The notes under the pieces: generated by a model
What the model was told of the DNA's origin: nothing
The model's input: only the letters and a program-made list of their open reading frames with translations
Database searches by the model: none
Source: Limnohabitans sp. 63ED37-2
GTDB taxonomy: Bacteria; Pseudomonadota; Gammaproteobacteria; Burkholderiales; Burkholderiaceae_C
DNA: 64,000 nucleotides
Assembly: GCF_001412535.1 (NCBI RefSeq)
Contig: NZ_CP011774.1
Span: forward strand, 1,049,501-1,113,500
Direction: 5' to 3'
Shown here: piece after piece, positions 34,150 to 43,254 of the stretch
How the letters are laid out: each line of letters starts with the position of its first letter
How positions within the stretch are numbered: the first letter of the stretch is position 1
Translations under genes and position numbers: made by a program

Positions 34150-35703
34150 TCAGCCTGCGTTGACGCCAATGCCTTTGAACTCGCCCGTGGCGATGCGCTT
34201 TTGCCACTCGGCGGGGCCGGTGGTGTGGGCGCTGGTGCCGCCCGCGTCCACCGCCACCGTCACGGGCATGTCGACCACGTCGAATTCGTAGATGGCTTCC
34301 ATGCCCATGTCGGCAAAGCCCACCACTTGGGCGTGCTTGATGGCTTTGGACACGAGGTAGGCCGCGCCGCCCACGGCCATCAGGTAAGCGCTCTTGTGCT
34401 TCTTGATGGCTTCGATGGCGACGGGGCCGCGCTCGGCCTTGCCGATCATGGCGATCAGGCCGGTTTTGGCCAGCATCATTTCGGTGAAGCCGTCCATGCG
34501 GGTAGCGGTGGTGGGACCTGCGGGGCCGACGGCTTCGTTGCCCACCGGGTCAACAGGGCCGACGTAATAGATCACGCGGTTGGTGAAGTCCACCGGCAGC
34601 TTCTCGCCCTTGGCCAACATGTCCTGAATGCGCTTGTGCGCCGCATCGCGGCCAGTGAGCATCTTGCCGTTGAGCAAGAGCGTTTGGCCGGGTTTCCAAG
34701 CGGCGACCTGCTCGGGCGTGAGCTTGTTCAGGTCCACGCGCTGGCTCTTTTCGGTATCGGCCGTCCAGCCCACGTTGGGCCACAGGTCGAGCGAAGGGGC
34801 TTCGAGGTAGCTGGGGCCGGAGCCGTCGAGCACAAAGTGCGCGTGGCGCGTGGCGGCGCAGTTGGGGATCATGGCCACGGGCTTGCTGGCCGCGTGCGTG
34901 GGGTACATCTTGATCTTGATGTCCAGCACCGTGGTCAGGCCGCCAAGGCCCTGTGCACCAATGCCCAGAGCGTTGACCTTGTGGTAGAGCTCCAGACGCA
35001 TTTCTTCGACCTGGTCGAGTTTCTCGCCCTTGCTCGATTTTTCGAGCAGTTGGTACATGTCCAGGTCGTCCATCAGGCTTTCTTTGGCCAAGAGCACGGC
35101 TTTTTCGGCGGTGCCGCCGATGCCGATGCCCAGCATGCCGGGTGGGCACCAGCCCGCGCCCATGGTGGGCACCGTCTTGAGCACCCAGTCAACGATGCTG
35201 TCGCCGGGGTTGAGCATGATCAGCTTGGACTTGTTTTCACTGCCGCCGCCTTTGGCCGCCACGGTCACATGCACATGGTGGCCGGGCACGATCTTGGTGA
35301 AGATCACGGCGGGGGTGTTGTCTTTGGTGTTTTTGCGGTTGAAGTGCGGGTCGGACACCACCGATGCACGCAGCATGTTGTCGGGGTGGTTGTAGCCACG
35401 GCGCACGCCTTCGTTGACCGCGTCTTCCAAGCTGCCGGTGAAGCCGTCGAACTTCACATCCATGCCGACTTCAAGGAACACGTTGACGATGCCGGTGTCT
35501 TGGCAAATCGGGCGGTGGCCGATGGCGCTCATCTTGCTGTTGGTCAGGATCTGCGCAATCGCGTCCTTGGCGGCTGGGCTTTGCTCGCGCTCGTAAGCGC
35601 TGGCCAGGTGCGAGATGAAGTCGGCCGGGTGGTAGTAGCTGATGTACTGCAGGGCAGCAGCAACGGATTCGATGAGGTCGTCTTGTTTGATCAGTGTGGT
35701 CAT
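34150..35703 (-). CDS. fumA: Class I fumarate hydratase (iron-sulfur)
   Basis: Class I fumarases use a [4Fe-4S] cluster to interconvert fumarate and malate in the TCA cycle. The 517-residue product is a single chain with the N-terminal cluster domain (GHRPICQDTGIVNVF near residue 60, LGIGIGGTAEKAVLLAKES near 190) and the C-terminal swivel domain (GPTTATRMDGFTEMMLAKTG). The symbol is by family; it could equally be called fumB. It lies 55 bp before murI on the same strand. Confidence 0.93.
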   Translation of the reverse strand: MTTLIKQDDLIESVAAALQYISYYHPADFISHLASAYEREQSPAAKDAIAQILTNSKMSAIGHRPICQDTGIVNVFLEVGMDVKFDGFTGSLEDAVNEGVRRGYNHPDNMLRASVVSDPHFNRKNTKDNTPAVIFTKIVPGHHVHVTVAAKGGGSENKSKLIMLNPGDSIVDWVLKTVPTMGAGWCPPGMLGIGIGGTAEKAVLLAKESLMDDLDMYQLLEKSSKGEKLDQVEEMRLELYHKVNALGIGAQGLGGLTTVLDIKIKMYPTHAASKPVAMIPNCAATRHAHFVLDGSGPSYLEAPSLDLWPNVGWTADTEKSQRVDLNKLTPEQVAAWKPGQTLLLNGKMLTGRDAAHKRIQDMLAKGEKLPVDFTNRVIYYVGPVDPVGNEAVGPAGPTTATRMDGFTEMMLAKTGLIAMIGKAERGPVAIEAIKKHKSAYLMAVGGAAYLVSKAIKHAQVVGFADMGMEAIYEFDVVDMPVTVAVDAGGTSAHTTGPAEWQKRIATGEFKGIGVNAG

Positions 35704-35759
35704 GGTGGTGTGATCCCGTGAAAATCAAAAATCGGTCGTTGTCAGGCGCTCTTAGGCGC

Positions 35760-36359
35760 TCAATGGGCCTTGTCGTGGTGCGACATCAGGCGGTCGGCAT
35801 AGGCAATAGCAATGGCGCTGAGCAAGAAGGCCATGTGGATGATGGTTTGCCACATCAGCACTTTTTCATCGTAGTTGGCGGCGTTGATGAAAGTTTTGAG
35901 CAGGTGGATCGAGCTGATGCCGATGATGGCCGTGCCCAGTTTGACCTTGAGCACCGAGGCGTTCACATGGTCCAGCCATTCGGGTTGGTCGGGGTGGCCT
36001 TCCAAATTGAGGCGCGAGACAAAGGTTTCGTAGCCGCCCACGATGACCATGATCAGCAAGTTGGAGATCATGACCACATCGATCAGGGCCAGCACGACCA
36101 GCATGATCACGGTTTCGTTCAATGAGGTGATGGGGGCGTCGGTTTTATAGCCAATGCTGGTGATCAGGGCCTGCAGGGCGGGTTGACTGCCAAACGCCGC
36201 TTCCAACAAATGGACCAGTTCCACCCAAAAATGGAACACATACACGGCTTGGGCCGCAATCAAGCCAATGTACAAAGGCAGTTGCAACCAGCGGCTGGCG
36301 AAAATGAAACTGCTCAACGGGCTCAAATTGCTTTTTGTCGGGGGTGTGGGTTTGGACAT
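35760..36359 (-). CDS. yqhA: YqhA/UPF0114-family membrane protein
   Basis: The 199-residue product has several hydrophobic helices and matches the YqhA family in FASRWLQLPLYIGLIAAQAVY, VIMLVVLALIDVVMISNLLI and GYETFVSRL. Function is unknown for the family. I place the start at 36359 (MSKPTPPTKSNL); an in-frame ATG lies at 36395. It is 56 bp upstream of fumA on the same strand, with no evident functional link. Confidence 0.88.
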   Translation of the reverse strand: MSKPTPPTKSNLSPLSSFIFASRWLQLPLYIGLIAAQAVYVFHFWVELVHLLEAAFGSQPALQALITSIGYKTDAPITSLNETVIMLVVLALIDVVMISNLLIMVIVGGYETFVSRLNLEGHPDQPEWLDHVNASVLKVKLGTAIIGISSIHLLKTFINAANYDEKVLMWQTIIHMAFLLSAIAIAYADRLMSHHDKAH

Positions 36360-36532
36360 GGTTTTCCAGTGTGGGAAGTCCGGGACTTCGGGCAAACCCG
36401 AATTTTAGGGCTTAGATGGCTGCTTCGAGCTGAAACTTGTGCAAGACTCGCGTCAGTCAGTGCTTTGTAAGAGCGAAAGCCGACATTTGCACCAGTTTTG
36501 AAAACGCCCCTGTCCTTGAGGAGACAAACCCG

Positions 36533-38494
36533 ATGAGTTCCACCATTTACCAACCCAGCGCAGACTTCGTTAAAAACGCCAACGTCTCCGGCCTGGCCGC
36601 CTACGAGGCCCTGTGCAAGGAAGCCGAAACCGATTACCAGGGCTATTGGGGCCGTCTGGCCAAAGAGCTGATCACTTGGAAGACCCCTTTCACCAAAGTG
36701 CTCGACGAGTCCAATGCGCCATTCTTCAAGTGGTTCGAAGACGGCACCTTGAACGCTTCTTACAACTGCCTTGACCGCAACGTTGAAAAAGGCCTGGGCG
36801 ACAAGACCGCCATCATCTTCGAAGCCGATGGCGGCGAAGTGACCAAGGTCACTTACAGCCAGTTGCTGGCCAAGACCTGCCAATACGCCAATGCCCTGAA
36901 GAGCTTGGGCATCAAAAAGGGTGACCGTGTGGTCATCTACATCTCCATGTCCATCGAAGGCGTGGCCGCCATGCAGGCCTGCGCCCGCATTGGCGCGACC
37001 CACTCGGTGGTATTCGGTGGTTTCTCGGCCCAGTCCCTGCGTGACCGCATCGAAGACACAGGCGCTGTCGCCGTGATCACCGCCGATAACCAGGTGCGCG
37101 GCGGCAAGCTGCTGCCCCTCAAATCCATCGTGGACGAGGCCATCAACTTGGGCGGCTGCGGCTCCATCCAGAACGTGCTGGTGGTCAAGCGCTCAGGCGC
37201 TGACATCGCCATGACCGCTGGCCGCGACTTGTGGATGGCCGAGCTGGCCGACCAGCAAGCCACCACCTGCGAGCCCGAGTGGGTCGGTGCCGAGCACCCC
37301 TTGTTCTTACTCTACACCTCCGGCTCCACCGGCAAACCCAAAGGTGTGCAGCACAGCACAGGCGGCTACCTGCTGCACGCCGCACTGACCACCAAGTGGA
37401 CCTTCGACCTGAAGGCCGACGACGTGTTCTGGTGCACGGCCGACATCGGCTGGGTCACCGGCCACACCTACATCACCTATGGCCCCTTGGCCTTGGGCGG
37501 CACCGAGATCGTGTTCGAGGGCGTGCCCACTTATCCTGATGCTGGCCGCTTCTGGAAGATGATCCAGGACCACAAGGTCTCGATCTTCTACACCGCGCCC
37601 ACCGCCATCCGCTCGCTCATCAAAGCCGCGGAAGCCAACGACGCTGTGCACCCCAAGAGCTACAACTTGAGCAGCCTGCGCTTGCTGGGTTCGGTCGGCG
37701 AGCCGATCAACCCCGCCGCGTGGGAGTGGTACCACCAGCATGTCGGCGGCGGCAATTGTCCCATTGTGGACACTTTCTGGCAAACCGAAACCGGTGGCCA
37801 CATGATCACGCCCTTGCCTGGCGTGACCCCCATGGTGCCAGGTTCTTGCACACTGCCGTTCCCCGGCATCCAAGCGGCCATCGTGGACGAAACCGGTAAA
37901 GACATGCCCAACGGCCAAGGCGGCATTTTGGTTGTGAAGAAGCCATGGCCTTCGATGATCCGCACCATTTGGGGCGACCCTGAGCGCTTCAAGAAGAGCT
38001 ACTACCCAGAAGACTTCAAGGGCAAGTACTACTTGGCAGGCGACGGCTCGATCCGTGACGAGAAAACCGGTTACTTCACCATCACCGGCCGCATCGACGA
38101 CGTGCTGAACGTCTCAGGTCACCGCATGGGCACGATGGAAATCGAATCGGCCTTGGTCAGCTGCACCGAGCTGGTGGCCGAAGCCGCTGTGGTGGGCCGT
38201 CCAGACGACACCACTGGCGAAGCCATTTGCGCCTTCGTGGTGCTCAAGCGCTCTTTGCCCAACACCGAAGAAGGCAAGGCGATTGCCAAGCAGTTGCGCG
38301 ACCACATCGCCAAGGAAATTGGCCCGATCGCCAAGCCCAAGGACATCCGCTTTGGTGAGAACTTGCCCAAGACCCGTTCGGGCAAGATCATGCGTCGCTT
38401 GCTGCGTTCGCTGGCCAAAGGCGAGGAGATCACACAAGACATCTCCACGCTGGAGAACCCCGCCATCCTGGGGCAGCTGGGTCAGGCTTACTGA
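36533..38494 (+). CDS. acs: Acetyl-CoA synthetase
   Basis: Acs turns acetate, ATP and CoA into acetyl-CoA by way of acetyl-AMP. The 653-residue product shows the adenylation motif YTSGSTGKPKGV (about 260-271), the WCTADIGWVTGHTY and DTFWQTETGG motifs, and the C-terminal KTRSGKIMRR containing the regulatory acetylation Lys (about residue 615). The start at 36533 is preceded by GAGGAG; the frame extends to 36437 without one. Standard for an acetate-scavenging aquatic bacterium. Confidence 0.97.
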   Translation: MSSTIYQPSADFVKNANVSGLAAYEALCKEAETDYQGYWGRLAKELITWKTPFTKVLDESNAPFFKWFEDGTLNASYNCLDRNVEKGLGDKTAIIFEADGGEVTKVTYSQLLAKTCQYANALKSLGIKKGDRVVIYISMSIEGVAAMQACARIGATHSVVFGGFSAQSLRDRIEDTGAVAVITADNQVRGGKLLPLKSIVDEAINLGGCGSIQNVLVVKRSGADIAMTAGRDLWMAELADQQATTCEPEWVGAEHPLFLLYTSGSTGKPKGVQHSTGGYLLHAALTTKWTFDLKADDVFWCTADIGWVTGHTYITYGPLALGGTEIVFEGVPTYPDAGRFWKMIQDHKVSIFYTAPTAIRSLIKAAEANDAVHPKSYNLSSLRLLGSVGEPINPAAWEWYHQHVGGGNCPIVDTFWQTETGGHMITPLPGVTPMVPGSCTLPFPGIQAAIVDETGKDMPNGQGGILVVKKPWPSMIRTIWGDPERFKKSYYPEDFKGKYYLAGDGSIRDEKTGYFTITGRIDDVLNVSGHRMGTMEIESALVSCTELVAEAAVVGRPDDTTGEAICAFVVLKRSLPNTEEGKAIAKQLRDHIAKEIGPIAKPKDIRFGENLPKTRSGKIMRRLLRSLAKGEEITQDISTLENPAILGQLGQAY

Positions 38495-38544
38495 TCTTGA
38501 GACCTGTCTGCAGCGGGCATCTGACCGCTGCATGCGATGCAAAA

Positions 38545-38570
38545 CAAAAGGCAGCCTCGGCTGCCTTTTG
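38545..38570. terminator. Bidirectional terminator between acs and the Bug-protein gene
   Basis: CAAAAGGCAG and CTGCCTTTTG form a perfect 10-bp stem with a 6-base loop (38545-38554, 38561-38570). A- and T-rich ends of the stem serve both the rightward acs transcript and the leftward Bug transcript. Confidence 0.78.
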
Positions 38571-38588
38571 TCATGCTGCAGGGGCGTG

Positions 38589-39572
38589 TCAGGTTTTCAT
38601 GGCCAAGCCCAAACGCTCGATGGTCGCTTTCTCGGACTGGAACGTGTCGCGGATGAACTTGGTGTATTCCTCGGTGCCCATGTAGATCACCGACTGGTCG
38701 TACTTGTCAAAGCTGGCCAGTACGGCCGGGTCTTGCAGCGTGCTCCTGAAGGCGTCGTGCAGGCGTTTGACCACGGCCGGGTCCATGCCCTTGGGGCCGC
38801 CAATGCCAAAGGGGGAGTCGGACACGGTGTCGAAACCGAGTTCGTTGAGCGTGGGCACGTTGGGCCAGCGCTTGGTGCGTTTGCTGCCGTAGGTGGCCAG
38901 CAGGCGCATGGTGCCCGCCTCGACCTGCGGGGCCCAACCGGTGGCGTCGCTGTGCGACATGACATGGCCACCCAACACCGCTTGTACGCCATCGGCGCTG
39001 CCTTTGAAAGGGACATGGGTGACGTCGATCTTGGCTTTGCTGGCGAATTCAGCAAAGGCCAGGTGCGGTGTGGTGCCGTTGCCCGTGGAGCCGTAGGTGA
39101 ATTTGCCCGGGTTGGCTTTGGCAAATGCCACCAAGTCGGCAATGGAACGGATGGGGGAGTCGGACCGCACCACCACACCAAAGGTGTAGCCCGTGAGGCA
39201 GGCGATGTAGGTGAAGTCTTTGAGCGGGTCGAACTGCATCTTCTGCATGTGCGGCAAACGCGCGACGCCGATGGTGATTTGCGACAGGGTGTAGCCGTCT
39301 GGCTGGGCACGCACCAGCTCGTTGGGGCCCAGCATGCCGCTGGCGCCCGGTTTGTTTTCGATGACCACTTGAACACCCAAGGCCTTGGTGGCGCTTTCGG
39401 CCAAAGCACGCATCACCGCATCGGTGGAGCCGCCTGCAGGCCATGGGCAAATGAGTTTGATGGGCTTGGTCGGAAAAGCCTGGGCTTGCGCCAGAGTGGG
39501 AAATGCCACCGTGACTGCGGCGGCGGCGGATGCCTGAACAAATGTGCGTCGTGACGTGCCTTGGGTTTTCAC
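38589..39572 (-). CDS. Tripartite tricarboxylate transporter (Bug) solute-binding protein
   Basis: Bug proteins are periplasmic binders of carboxylates and amino acids, very numerous in Burkholderiales. The 327-residue product has a twin-arginine-like signal (SRRTFVQASAA near residue 8) and the family features PIKLICPWPAGGSTD and ENKPGASGMLGPNELVRAQPDGY. No TctA/TctB membrane genes are nearby, so it is an orphan, as is common in this group. Ligand unknown. Confidence 0.9.
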   Translation of the reverse strand: MKTQGTSRRTFVQASAAAAVTVAFPTLAQAQAFPTKPIKLICPWPAGGSTDAVMRALAESATKALGVQVVIENKPGASGMLGPNELVRAQPDGYTLSQITIGVARLPHMQKMQFDPLKDFTYIACLTGYTFGVVVRSDSPIRSIADLVAFAKANPGKFTYGSTGNGTTPHLAFAEFASKAKIDVTHVPFKGSADGVQAVLGGHVMSHSDATGWAPQVEAGTMRLLATYGSKRTKRWPNVPTLNELGFDTVSDSPFGIGGPKGMDPAVVKRLHDAFRSTLQDPAVLASFDKYDQSVIYMGTEEYTKFIRDTFQSEKATIERLGLAMKT

Positions 39573-39682
39573 ACCGGTCTCCTGTTTGAATGCGATGTGA
39601 GCATTCCAAAGGAAGCAGCGTGACCTGACAAGAGGGCAAACCTGAGCCCAGGCCCGGGCGAGGTCGCTTTCGCGACTGTGCC

Positions 39683-41497
39683 TCAGTCACCCTTGACCAC
39701 GCCCTCGCGCCGGGGGTCGGCCCCGCCAAACCAGCCGTTGGGGGTGCGTTCGATCGCCTGCAGGCCGCTGGTCATCTCCATATCTCGCACCTCATGGCCA
39801 CGCGCTTTGAGCGCGTCCACGGTGCTGCTGTTGAAACGTTGGGCTTCGAGCATGGTTGGGCCCCCCAGCGAGCCGAAGTTGGGCAGGTCAATCGCCTGCT
39901 GCGCGTTCAGTCCCCAGTGCAGCGTGCCGGTGAGCAGCTTGGCGGTGTAGTGGATGATGGCGGCGCCCCCCGGGCTGCCGCCGCTCATGAGCAGTTGGCC
40001 TGTGGTTTTGTCGAATACCAAAGTGGGTGACATGGATGAGCGGGGACGCTTGCCCGGCTCGACCCGGTTGGCGATGGAGCGGCCCTGGGCATCGGCAGGG
40101 GCCAGGCTGAAATCGGTCAACTCGTTGTTGAGCAAAAAGCCGCCGGGGCGAGACGGGTCGGTGGTCACCATGCGGCGCGAGCCAAAGGCGGCTTCGATGG
40201 TGGTGGTCATGGCCACCGCACGGCCTTGGGCATCGACCACGCTGATGTGGCTGGTGCCGTATTCGGTTTGTGTGGGCATGGGCGCGAAGCTGGTGGTTTG
40301 GCCACCGGGTTGGCCCGCTGGGGCTGATTTCATGGCCTGTGCACCGATCAGCTGGCTGCGTTCACGCAAGTAGCCCAGTGCCAGCAGGCTGCGCCAGTTG
40401 CCAGCAGGCGCTTGCACAAAGTCAGGGTCGGCCACAAATTGCGCCCGGTCGGCAAAGGCCAGGCGAGAGGCCTCGGTGTACCGGTGCAAAAAGTCGGGCG
40501 AGGGCAGGCCAGCGGTCAGTTCGGGGCCTTCGGCTGCAGTATTGCCCAGCATGCCCAAAATCTGGCCGATGGCGATATGGCCCGAAGACGGTGGAGGAAA
40601 GCCACAGAGGCGGTAGGCCCGCGCTGAAGCGGTGTGGTCAAAACACAGGGCTTCGCGCATGCGGGGCTGGTAGCTGGCCAGGTCTTGCAGACTCAGGGTG
40701 CCGGGGCGTGGGGCTTGTGCGGTCCGGGCCACCATGGCTTGGGCCACGGGCCCTTCGTGCAGGGCGCGGCTGCCCTGGGCCGCGATGAGGCGCAGCACAT
40801 GCGCGTATTCGGGGTTGCGCAGCACATGGCCCACAGGCCAGGCCTGCCCATCGGCTTGGTAGAAAAAGCGCAGGGCCAGCGGGTCTTTTTTGAGCAGCGC
40901 GTCGGCGTTCAGCAAGGCGTGCAAACGGGGGCTGACCCGAAAGCCTTGCTCGGCCAGGGTGATGGCGGGCTGCAGCAGCTGCGCCCAAGGCAGGCTGCCG
41001 TGTTGGCGGTGTGCTGCTTCGAGCATGCGCACCGCGCCGGGCACGCCCACCGAATGCCCGCTTTGCACCGCCTCTGGAAACGGCAGCGGCTTGCCTTGGT
41101 CCATGAACATGTCTGCGCGGGCGCCCGCGGGGGCAGTTTCGCGCCCGTCGTGGGCCGTGACCTTTTGGCCATCAAAGTGCAACAAAAACGCACCACCGCC
41201 AATGCCGCTGGACTGCGGCTCCACCAGGCCCAGCACCATCTGCACGGCAATGGCGGCATCGAGCGCTGAGCCGCCTGCACGCAAGACCTGGTGGCCCGCG
41301 TCGGTGGCCAGTGGGTTGGCGGCGGCCACCGCCTGGCGCGTGAAAGCCCAGCCGGGTTTGGCCGTGTTGCCACTGGCCGCTTCGGGCTGGATGGCCAGAT
41401 CGGGCACGCTGTAGCGCCAATTGTTGGCGGGGGGCTGTGTGGTGCAGCCGCTCAACAATGCCAGCAGGGTCAGGCTCAAAGGCAGGTGTGTGTTCAT
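39683..41497 (-). CDS. ggt: Gamma-glutamyltransferase, lipoprotein
   Basis: GGT cleaves glutathione and other gamma-glutamyl compounds and self-processes to two subunits. The 604-residue precursor begins with a lipoprotein signal (LSGCTT, Cys18), an unusual location tag since most GGTs are soluble periplasmic. DGRETAP (117-123) binds the gamma-glutamyl group and Thr415 in TEYGTSHISVVD is the nucleophile. Later RPRSSMSPT and GSPGGAAII complete the active site. It lies 79 bp after the patatin gene on the same strand. Confidence 0.94.
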   Translation of the reverse strand: MNTHLPLSLTLLALLSGCTTQPPANNWRYSVPDLAIQPEAASGNTAKPGWAFTRQAVAAANPLATDAGHQVLRAGGSALDAAIAVQMVLGLVEPQSSGIGGGAFLLHFDGQKVTAHDGRETAPAGARADMFMDQGKPLPFPEAVQSGHSVGVPGAVRMLEAAHRQHGSLPWAQLLQPAITLAEQGFRVSPRLHALLNADALLKKDPLALRFFYQADGQAWPVGHVLRNPEYAHVLRLIAAQGSRALHEGPVAQAMVARTAQAPRPGTLSLQDLASYQPRMREALCFDHTASARAYRLCGFPPPSSGHIAIGQILGMLGNTAAEGPELTAGLPSPDFLHRYTEASRLAFADRAQFVADPDFVQAPAGNWRSLLALGYLRERSQLIGAQAMKSAPAGQPGGQTTSFAPMPTQTEYGTSHISVVDAQGRAVAMTTTIEAAFGSRRMVTTDPSRPGGFLLNNELTDFSLAPADAQGRSIANRVEPGKRPRSSMSPTLVFDKTTGQLLMSGGSPGGAAIIHYTAKLLTGTLHWGLNAQQAIDLPNFGSLGGPTMLEAQRFNSSTVDALKARGHEVRDMEMTSGLQAIERTPNGWFGGADPRREGVVKGD

Positions 41498-41576
41498 GGG
41501 TTCTTTCTTGGGTGAACAGCCGCATGCAGGGGCTCGATGGTGGCAGTGGGGCGTTTGAATGGACGCCCAGTCCAGC

Positions 41577-42494
41577 TCAGGGTGTGCGCCATGGTTGATT
41601 TTGCAATGCCGCCTTCAGTTGCGGCAAGAGCCTCTGGGCTTCACGCTCGCCCGATTGCCGGGCCATTCGGAAAAAAGCGGTGGTGGGTCGCGTGGCAAAA
41701 CCCATGTCGGGGTGGATCACAAAATCGGCGTGTTGCAGTTCCGGGTCGATGCGGTCACGTCTGCGGGCTTCGCGTTCCAGGCGGGTGGCAGATGTGCCCT
41801 CGGGGGCGCTGCCCGGTCGGGCGGTCACGTCGACGGCGATCACAAACCGGGCCCCGGCCTGGCGGGCTGCGCGAACGGCAACAGGCAAGGATTCGTCACC
41901 GTCTTCGTATTCCACACCTCGAATGCCCACGGGCGAAAAGACGCGGTGAACGGCGCTGGAGGCACGAACCGCTACCCCCACATTGCCTGCGCTGAAAAAC
42001 ACCGGCTGTTTGTCTGGCAGGCGAGTGGCCACGGCAATGAATTTGCGCGGCATGTCTTCGATGTTGCTGTGGTTCAAGCCCTTGTTCACATAATCTTGCA
42101 GGCGTTGCCCGTGAATCCAGCCTCGGTCGGCGAAAACGGAAAAATCAAACACCGTGAGTGGGCCGCCCGTTTGAGACAAGTCATCCAAAGCTTGGGCCGA
42201 GTAGCCCTGTGCCCAAAATGAACCGAGCAAGGCGCCCACGCTGGAGCCAACCACCAGGTCCACAGGGATGCCCGCGTCTTCAAGTACCCGCATCACGCCA
42301 ATGTGGGCATAACCGCGTGGGCCGCCGCTGCCGAGCACCAGTGCCACACGCGGTGAGGGTGTCATGGCGGGCACGGCGCTCATGGCCACGGGGCTGTTGG
42401 GCTGATCGTGGTTGAACTGGGCACAGGCCGTGACGGCCCCTGTGGCGATGAGCAGGGCGGCCAACGCCCAGCGGCGGCCTGGATCAGTTTTCAT
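41577..42494 (-). CDS. Patatin-like phospholipase lipoprotein
   Basis: The 305-residue product begins with a lipoprotein signal (VTAC, Cys24) and has the patatin oxyanion-hole GSGGPRGYAH and nucleophile elbow GSSVGA (Ser-Asp dyad hydrolase). The second motif, usually DGG or DGA, reads EDGDESLPV, so the catalytic Asp appears present but the surrounding Gly differs. Its start overlaps the end of the upstream TetR gene by 11 bp, which points to co-expression under that regulator. Confidence 0.87.
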   Translation of the reverse strand: MKTDPGRRWALAALLIATGAVTACAQFNHDQPNSPVAMSAVPAMTPSPRVALVLGSGGPRGYAHIGVMRVLEDAGIPVDLVVGSSVGALLGSFWAQGYSAQALDDLSQTGGPLTVFDFSVFADRGWIHGQRLQDYVNKGLNHSNIEDMPRKFIAVATRLPDKQPVFFSAGNVGVAVRASSAVHRVFSPVGIRGVEYEDGDESLPVAVRAARQAGARFVIAVDVTARPGSAPEGTSATRLEREARRRDRIDPELQHADFVIHPDMGFATRPTTAFFRMARQSGEREAQRLLPQLKAALQNQPWRTP

Positions 42495-43173
42495 GCATTT
42501 TGGGGGTGGGTGCTGAGGGGGCTGGGCTGGCCTGGGCTTTTGCTGGCGTGGGCCCTTGGGTCAGGGCGGTGTGCATCATGCCCATCAAATAGGGTTCGGC
42601 CTGCGCTGGCACGCCGGGCGTGAGCACGAGGTGCTGCATGACGTTGGACTGCTGGATGCTGGCCATGCCGTGCAGGGCCGACCAGATGAAGAGGGCTTGC
42701 AGCTCCGCTTGGGCCAACAGGGCCAGCATGTCGCTTTGTGGGGCGCTGGCGCGTTGTTGCAAGTGCCGCAGCAAGTGGTTTCGCAACAAGTCAAAAGCAT
42801 GCACCGCATGGCGCACCAGTTCGGGATGGGCCGCTGGTTCGGGCCATGGGGTGCCAAACATCAGGCGGTATTCAAGGGGATGCTGAGCGGCGTAGCGCAT
42901 GTAGGCTTCGCCCATGCCCAGCAGCGCATCCGAGGTGTGCGCTTGGGACGCTTGGTCCAGATGGTTGGCGAAATCCTCAAAGCAGCGCTGCATGATGGCC
43001 GCGAGCAAGTGGTCGCGGCTGGGGTAGTGCCGGTAGGGGGCTTGGTGTGAAACCCCCAGTTTGCGGGCGACATCACGCAGGCTCAAGCCCTCAATTCCTT
43101 GTTCCGCAATCACTTCGCGGGCCGCTTGAATGCAGGCTTCTTTCAGATCCAAGTCGTGGAAGGTTTTGACCAT
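42484..43173 (-). CDS. TetR/AcrR-family transcriptional regulator
   Basis: The 229-residue product has an N-terminal helix-turn-helix (GLSLRDVARKLGVSHQAPYR, near residues 29-48, then HYPSRDHLLAAI) and a ligand-binding C-terminal domain rich in hydrophobic helices. The start at 43173 is upstream of the HTH and follows a palindrome; the frame extends to 43224 across that site. It overlaps the patatin gene and is divergent from a membrane-protein gene, so both may be its targets. Confidence 0.88.
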   Translation of the reverse strand: MVKTFHDLDLKEACIQAAREVIAEQGIEGLSLRDVARKLGVSHQAPYRHYPSRDHLLAAIMQRCFEDFANHLDQASQAHTSDALLGMGEAYMRYAAQHPLEYRLMFGTPWPEPAAHPELVRHAVHAFDLLRNHLLRHLQQRASAPQSDMLALLAQAELQALFIWSALHGMASIQQSNVMQHLVLTPGVPAQAEPYLMGMMHTALTQGPTPAKAQASPAPSAPTPKMHEN

Positions 43174-43195
43174 GTTGTCTGAAAAGTAGACGGAT

Positions 43196-43210
43196 GTTGA
43201 CAATGTCAAC
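43196..43210. promoter_or_regulatory. Perfect 15-bp palindrome, probable TetR operator
   Basis: GTTGACA-A-TGTCAAC is a perfect odd-centred palindrome, 22 bp upstream of the TetR gene and 44 bp upstream of the divergent membrane-protein gene. A half-site (TGTCAAC) recurs at 43235-43241. Position and symmetry fit autoregulation by the adjacent TetR. Confidence 0.62.
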
Positions 43211-43254
43211 AGTCTAAGCGACACTGGTAGACGGTGTCAACTTGCGGAGATGTG